17,771 nucleotides of DNA from Candidatus Hydrogenedentota bacterium (GTDB lineage Bacteria; Hydrogenedentota; Hydrogenedentia; Hydrogenedentales; CAITNO01), in contig DSBB01000260.1 of the NCBI GenBank assembly GCA_011046175.1, forward strand, positions 1-17,771. The letters run 5' to 3'. This document shows positions 14,150 to 17,771 of the stretch, in pieces; position 1 is the stretch's first letter; each line of letters opens with the position of its first letter. A model generated the notes under the pieces. That model was not told the origin of the DNA. It made no database searches and saw only the letters and a list, made by a program, of their open reading frames with translations. The translations under genes were made by a program, and so were the position numbers.

Positions 14150-14280
14150 ACGCGCGTTGGATTCTGTTCCAAGATACTAGGCGATTGGCTATAAATCTAC
14201 CCCATTGTTCCGGCATGATGCAAACCTGAGCGGCGCACAGCCCAATCCTTACGGTTTGCGGCCGGAGAAGTTTTGTCCAC

Positions 14281-15300
14281 CTATTTTCTTGCCACAGCGA
14301 GTTTAATGATTAAAAGTTCAAGCAGCAGCTGCTCGTTTGTGCCGGTTGTGCGCAAGGCAAAATGGGTGCGCGTACACAGGGCAAGCGCATCAACAAGCCG
14401 TTTAACGTTGAATTTGCGGGCAAGGGGGGCGACTTTTTCCGCAACGAACCGTTTTCCGATGGCGGCCTGCGTTTGCGGGTGGGCGCGATAGGCGGACTCA
14501 AGAAGCCAATTGATGGTTCCCATTATTTCATTGGGATGCTTGTTCATTGCCAGCAGTTCGTGTAGCGCTTCAAGCGCTGCCGTGGGATTGGAACTCGCAA
14601 TGGCGTCCGTAAGCGCCCAGACCGTGGCCTCCGCCACGTCAGCGCAGGCGTCCAGAACATCCTGCTTGGAAACGGATGGTTTTCCGGACGCAAAATTGCA
14701 CACAAGATTGAGCGCATTCATCACATCCGACAGCCGGCTTCCGGCGCGGTCTATCAGGGCGGTTATGGCGTCCTGCGTAATGGAGAGGTTGCGTTCCGAA
14801 ACCCTTTCTCGAATCCACAGGGCCAAACGCGTGTCATCCAGTTGTGGGCATTCCACAACCGCGCCGTTGTTTTCAAACGCTTTGTACAGGCGTTTGCGTT
14901 TGTCCGCGGTTGACGCCACCATCATCAGTATTGTTGACTCGGGCGGCGCCTCCAAGCAGTCGAGCAAAGGCGTCACAGGAGATTTCTTTTCGCCGGGCAT
15001 GTTCATGTACACGTTGCCGTTGCGCACCAGAATGACTTGTTGTTCAACAAGAAAGGGAAGCGTCTGCGCTTGTTCAGCCACTTGGCCGGGGGCCGTTTCG
15101 TCCGCGTAGGCAATGGTGAGAGCAAGGTCGCGCAGACTTTTTTCCACATAGTGTTCAATCATTTTTTCAACGGCTTCATCGGCGAGGTAGGGTTCAAAAG
15201 CTTCCTTTCCCCAAGGTGGTTTACCTGCGGTAAACAGAATGATTCGCGGAGGCGGGGTCTTGCCAATAGTACGGATGAAGTCCTGAACCGGAATGCCCAT
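14281..15300 (-). CDS. holA: DNA polymerase III delta subunit HolA
   Basis: The delta subunit is the wrench of the clamp loader: it opens the beta sliding clamp during replication. 339 residues is the normal length. Family features include the N-terminal RIILFTAGKPPWGKEAF region (without a functional Walker A, as expected for delta), TLPFLVEQQVILVRNGNVY, DDTRLALWIRERV, LIDRAGSRLSDVMNALNLVCNF, and the C-terminal collar domain (KHPNEIMGTINWLLESAYRAH ... KFNVKRLVDALALC). The ATG directly follows the lptE stop (TAA then ATG), and GGAG lies nine bases upstream inside lptE. lptE next to holA is conserved in E. coli and many other Gram-negative bacteria, which supports both calls. Confidence 0.9.
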   Translation of the reverse strand: MGIPVQDFIRTIGKTPPPRIILFTAGKPPWGKEAFEPYLADEAVEKMIEHYVEKSLRDLALTIAYADETAPGQVAEQAQTLPFLVEQQVILVRNGNVYMNMPGEKKSPVTPLLDCLEAPPESTILMMVASTADKRKRLYKAFENNGAVVECPQLDDTRLALWIRERVSERNLSITQDAITALIDRAGSRLSDVMNALNLVCNFASGKPSVSKQDVLDACADVAEATVWALTDAIASSNPTAALEALHELLAMNKHPNEIMGTINWLLESAYRAHPQTQAAIGKRFVAEKVAPLARKFNVKRLVDALALCTRTHFALRTTGTNEQLLLELLIIKLAVARK

Positions 15301-15888
15301 TTACCACGGCTCCACGACCCGATAGAAGATATCGGAAGCCAGTTGTTCCAGCGCTTCTGAAGCCGCCCTGTTTTCTTCTTCCGTGGCAAAAGAACGCACC
15401 GTCGCCAAGTATACCTCCGCGTTGCCGCGCAAACGGTCGGAGGATACGCCTGCGGCGCGGGTGTAAAAGGATGTCTCACCCGCCATGACCGGTTCCTGCC
15501 ATATCACCTGTCCGGTTTTCAAATCGGTCAGACGCACCGAGGCCGTAACCACCAAAAGGGACTGTGTGACCTCGTCCCGCTCAGTGGTGAGCCCTTTGCG
15601 GTTGATGTCCAGCACCACTCCCTCAAGCAAGAGGTCGGCCTCTTCCGGCGGCGCCACTCTGAGGCGGCTGTCTGTGATGAATTTTCGCACAACCGCATTG
15701 GTGAGCGGCGCCTGTAGATCATACTGGTGGCTGGTGTCGTAAAAGGGGGAGACCGCAATGCTCTGATACATGGGATCAAGGGAGCTTTGCGTCGTATATC
15801 CGCAACCGCATAAAATCGCCGGGGCAATGATACACGGCAATAGTAACGTTCGGAAGATAAAAACTCCTTTTGACGCTAATACAGTCAT
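15301..15888 (-). CDS. lptE: LPS-assembly lipoprotein LptE-like
   Basis: 195 residues. Signal peptide of a lipoprotein with a lipobox LCGC; the lipidated Cys would be residue 29, followed by GYTTQSS. The rest fits the LptE family: SIAVSPFYDTSHQYDLQAPLTNAVVRKFITDSRLRV, EEADLLLEGVVLDI, then SLLVVTASVRLTDLKTGQVIWQ. LptE plugs the outer-membrane LptD translocon that inserts lipopolysaccharide. Start ATG 15888 overlaps the stop of the bamD-like gene by four bases; a longer in-frame reading to 15957 would add an Arg/Cys-rich stretch that spoils the signal peptide. A longer version is therefore rejected. The gene abuts holA. Primary sequence of LptE diverges greatly, so the call leans on lipobox, size and the holA neighbour. 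Confidence 0.8.
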   Translation of the reverse strand: MTVLASKGVFIFRTLLLPCIIAPAILCGCGYTTQSSLDPMYQSIAVSPFYDTSHQYDLQAPLTNAVVRKFITDSRLRVAPPEEADLLLEGVVLDINRKGLTTERDEVTQSLLVVTASVRLTDLKTGQVIWQEPVMAGETSFYTRAAGVSSDRLRGNAEVYLATVRSFATEEENRAASEALEQLASDIFYRVVEPW

Positions 15889-16880
15889 AAGGCGGAACGT
15901 ATGCCTTCTGCATATTTGTCGCCCGCGTGTTGCACACCTTCGTGTTCCGCCAGCCACGCGGCGGCGACATGGGACGCTTCCGTGTCGGAAAAATCATTGA
16001 CCAGTATCTCGTAATAAAGTTTGGCGGCGGGAAATTCACGGCGTCGTTCGTAAAAACGCGCGATGTCAAGCCGCTGCAGGGCGATGGATTCACGCATTTC
16101 CCGGCGCTTTTCCTGTAGTTCAGCCGTCCGTTCGTCCTGGGGATACTGAGCCATGAAATCATCAATGGCTTCCACCGTGAGCGCGCTGGGCGCCTGATCA
16201 TAAGCCGGCGGCAGGGACGCTTTGTAATAACACAGCGCCAGTCCGTAGGAGGCTTCGTTAACCCATTCCGAAGCGGGATAATCCTCGACGACGCGCCGAT
16301 ATTCAAACGCGGCGTCAATATACTGTTTGCGCGCGTAGTGGCAGAGGCCTATCTTGTATTGCGCCTCGGCGGCCTCCGGCGCGAAGGGCTGGTTGTCCAC
16401 CACCATGGTATATACTTCCGCCGCCCGCTTGAAAGGCCGTTTCTTAAAAAGGCGAAACCGCTGCGTTGATTTGCGGACGCCCAGTTCGTAATAGCGGTCG
16501 CCAACTTCGTATTGCTTGGCGATGGCGTCGTGATAGCGGTTTGTGTCGGGATGAGCGGCGATCAGCTGCTGGAACGATTTCGCCGCCGCCATCAGGTTGC
16601 CCTGGGCCATTTGTATCTCGCCGCGCAGATACAGATTTTCGTCCGCAAGCGGGTCGCTCCCGTAATACTCGATAAATTTATCCGTTTCGCGCAACGCTTT
16701 CCGGTAATCTCCGGCCAGCATCAAGCTGCGCGCGTGTTCCAGCTGTAATTCCGCCGTCTCCTTTGGCATGCGTTTAATGTTTACAAAACGCCCCGTCTGC
16801 GGCGTCCATGTCCATTGCGCCTCGGCGACGCCTGCTGTAACCATGATAAGAACCGGCAGTAATCGGATTAGGTTCCGCAT
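15885..16880 (-). CDS. BamD-like TPR protein (outer-membrane protein assembly)
   Basis: 331 residues: a cleavable signal peptide (MRNLIRLLPVLIMVTAGVAEA, cleavage before QWTW), then at least five TPR-like helical pairs: AELQLEHARSLMLAGDYRKAL, ADENLYLRGEIQMAQGNLMAAAKSF, PEAAEAQYKIGLCHYARKQY, SEWVNEASYGLALCYYKA, and a last pair near RFYERRREFPAAKLYYEIL. Arrangement and spacing fit BamD/YfiO, which scaffolds the BamA complex on the periplasmic face of the outer membrane. Unlike classical BamD there is no lipobox Cys; the mature protein would be soluble or held by partners. Start ATG 16880 has GGGAG upstream; an upstream GTG (16910) would put that site inside the gene. Its four-base overlap with lptE supports an outer-membrane role. 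A generic TPR protein remains possible. Confidence 0.7.
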   Translation of the reverse strand: MRNLIRLLPVLIMVTAGVAEAQWTWTPQTGRFVNIKRMPKETAELQLEHARSLMLAGDYRKALRETDKFIEYYGSDPLADENLYLRGEIQMAQGNLMAAAKSFQQLIAAHPDTNRYHDAIAKQYEVGDRYYELGVRKSTQRFRLFKKRPFKRAAEVYTMVVDNQPFAPEAAEAQYKIGLCHYARKQYIDAAFEYRRVVEDYPASEWVNEASYGLALCYYKASLPPAYDQAPSALTVEAIDDFMAQYPQDERTAELQEKRREMRESIALQRLDIARFYERRREFPAAKLYYEILVNDFSDTEASHVAAAWLAEHEGVQHAGDKYAEGIRSAL

Positions 16881-17039
16881 AAATAATGTGTCTCCCGAAA
16901 AGTGTATCACATAAACACGACGTTCCTTTGAACGCCCACAATCCTGTCAGCTGAAATACTAGCAGGTATCAAAGATGGAAAACAAACCAACCGTTGTCGA
17001 GCGAACCACAGGCGGCCGCTGTTCATGGCGCCGGAGGCG
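16881..17039 (-). promoter_or_regulatory. Intergenic gap before the bamD-like gene with a weak promoter candidate
   Basis: On the minus strand TTGTTT (16985-16980) and TAGTAT (16961-16956) are separated by 18 bases, a weak sigma70-like pair that could drive bamD-lptE-holA. No terminator was seen for the preceding gene. A 22-codon plus-strand frame at 16975-17043 has nothing to support it. Confidence 0.25.
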
Positions 17040-17489
17040 TTAGAAGCGTTGCACTTTTTCGCCGTTCTTCGTATACAGGTTATTCCCGCTGATGATCAGC
17101 TCCTCGTAAAGGTATTCGTCACCGAACCTGGCTTCAATGATTGCTTTGTCGTAAGCCACGCTCCAGCGCCCCTCGAAGTAGTCCATGCCAGTAACAGAGC
17201 GCATTAATGGATGAGTGGCATACAGAACGCCGTTGGCGGCGATGGTAATCTTTATTCTGTAATTCTCCCACTTAAACTCCCACTCCGTCCCCACCAAGTT
17301 CTGCGCGTCCAGAAGCGGCGGCTCGTTTGGAACATTGCTGCGACCTGTTGTCGGAGCGGCGGTGTTCGTTGTTTGCGCCGCATTTTCGGCGTCGCCCGCG
17401 TTGCCTTCGCGCAGCATTTGCGCTACGAATGGAAAAAGCAGAAACACAGCCAGAAACCCGCCAAACCCTATCAGCAGTCTATTGTCCAT
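17040..17489 (-). CDS. Membrane-anchored small protein of unknown function
   Basis: 149 residues: one N-terminal membrane helix or uncleaved signal anchor (about 5-24, LLIGFGGFLAVFLLFPFVAQML), a low-complexity Ala/Thr/Asn linker (about 29-58), then a compact domain of about 85 residues. That domain begins LVGTEWEFKWENYRIKITIAANGVLYATHP and contains FEGRWSVAYDKAIIEAR, alternating in a way that suggests a small beta barrel or sheet like the lipocalin-type G-x-W repeats. I do not recognise a defined family. The domain would face the periplasm. It starts the long minus-strand run, with an extended -10 promoter about 85 bases upstream. Confidence 0.7.
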   Translation of the reverse strand: MDNRLLIGFGGFLAVFLLFPFVAQMLREGNAGDAENAAQTTNTAAPTTGRSNVPNEPPLLDAQNLVGTEWEFKWENYRIKITIAANGVLYATHPLMRSVTGMDYFEGRWSVAYDKAIIEARFGDEYLYEELIISGNNLYTKNGEKVQRF

Positions 17490-17573
17490 AAATGTGATAC
17501 CCCGATGCTGTCATCTGTCTTCTCGGTTAAGTTTGCGGACACCATTTTCAGGCGACCTCAACACACTAAGTTT

Positions 17574-17582
17574 ATTATAACA
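17574..17582 (-). promoter_or_regulatory. Extended -10 promoter for the unknown membrane-anchored gene
   Basis: On the minus strand the bases read TGTTATAAT: a perfect TATAAT with TG one base upstream, the extended -10 form that tolerates a poor -35. No good -35 is seen at the usual distance. It lies about 85 bases before the ATG at 17489. Confidence 0.55.
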
Positions 17583-17695
17583 TGATAACAAACTTCAAAA
17601 GGAAAAATCGCAACCCACAAAAGATTCAGTACCGACATTTGCAACGCCGACGCCAAATAATTACGCGCCTGCAATTCTCACGTTGATTAATTATA

Positions 17696-17729
17696 CCGGA
17701 CATCGGGCGTGTTGAACCACTTTGTCCGG
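17696..17729. repeat. Inverted repeat CCGGACA/TGTCCGG
   Basis: CCGGACA (17696-17702) and TGTCCGG (17723-17729) are exact inverted copies separated by 20 bases; the plus strand continues AAAACTTTTCTATTTT. It could be a pair of operator half-sites or the base of a loose hairpin near a terminator. The partner gene is off the window. Confidence 0.4.
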
Positions 17730-17771
17730 AAAACTTTTCTATTTTATGCGCTTCATTATATACTATACTTA

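Larger units (their letters stand above)
13958..14280 (-). other. Intergenic region between holA and the amidase gene
   Basis: This 323-base region holds no credible gene; short open frames across it are translations of a palindromic repeat. It contains a GC-rich hairpin next to the amidase start (13981-14001), a dispersed-type palindromic element (about 14053-14130), a second strong stem overlapping its end (14113-14149) and a wide 7-base inverted repeat GCAAACC/GGTTTGC (14220-14226 and 14253-14259) downstream of holA. No T-rich tract follows any stem, so an intrinsic terminator is not clear. No strong promoter for the amidase was identified. Confidence 0.6.
17490..17771 (-). other. A/T-rich non-coding end of the window
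   Basis: No credible gene was found. The region contains the extended -10 promoter described at 17574-17582 and an inverted repeat CCGGACA/TGTCCGG (17696-17702 and 17723-17729). TATACT-like hexamers at 17759-17769 could be -10 elements for a plus-strand gene beyond the edge, but no good -35 partner is visible. Confidence 0.5.

Noticed and set aside
13982..14229. Short plus-strand open frames rich in Arg, Gly and Cys
   Set aside because: They are translations of the palindromic repeat at 14053-14130; such repeats commonly yield spurious frames.
15889..15957. Longer LptE-like start adding 23 residues
   Set aside because: The added stretch is Arg/Cys-rich and lies inside the bamD-like gene; the ATGA-coupled ATG at 15888 gives a proper lipoprotein signal.
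16975..17043. 22-codon plus-strand frame in the gap before the bamD-like gene
   Set aside because: Very short, Arg-rich end, no ribosome site, antisense to the operon leader.

Overview
The window looks like chromosome from a Gram-negative, probably anaerobic bacterium of moderate G+C. Gram-negative: an LptE-type lipoprotein and a BamD-like TPR protein, both outer-membrane assembly factors. Anaerobic: a four-subunit 2-oxoacid:ferredoxin oxidoreductase, an Mrp/NBP35-NifX fusion and a DUF1858 protein. The gene mix (excisionase-type HTH joined to a receiver domain, GerMN beside an amidase, a YibQ-like deacetylase) is reminiscent of Hydrogenedentota, PVC-group or deltaproteobacterial-type genomes. 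That placement is a guess from memory; no rRNA or other marker was searched.

Left third (1-5341, plus strand). The 3' end of an Mrp-type Fe-S ATPase fused to a NifX-like domain comes first, then a ~390-base non-coding stretch with a candidate sigma70 promoter. The oxidoreductase genes follow in the order gamma-delta-alpha-beta (994-4099), tightly packed, then a small CxxC protein (DUF1858). These form a plausible redox module: the oxidoreductase interconverts a 2-oxoacid plus CoA with acyl-CoA, CO2 and reduced ferredoxin, and the other two proteins look like Fe-S or thiol accessories. A 356-base spacer with a good promoter precedes a one-protein hybrid regulator, an N-terminal excisionase/MerR-like helix-turn-helix followed by a receiver domain.

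Right two thirds (5371-17489, all minus strand). Read in the direction of transcription: an unknown membrane-anchored protein; bamD-like, lptE and holA joined by a stop/start overlap and an abutting junction; a 323-base intergenic region with a dispersed-type palindrome and several hairpins; then a cell-wall cluster (secreted amidase, GerMN protein, glutamate racemase murI, YibQ-like divergent polysaccharide deacetylase), tsaD, a secreted alpha/beta hydrolase, a four-helix membrane protein of unknown function and a PAS-containing sigma54 activator. Several junctions are 4-base ATGA overlaps, suggesting translational coupling.

No tRNA, rRNA, CRISPR array, transposase or phage gene was recognised. 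The most unusual points are the MerR-like/receiver hybrid with an 11-base repeat in its upstream region, the membrane protein coupled to the sigma54 activator, the odd cysteine spacing in the oxidoreductase ferredoxin subunit, the internal start signal inside the Mrp-NifX fusion, and a BamD-like protein without a lipid-attachment cysteine.
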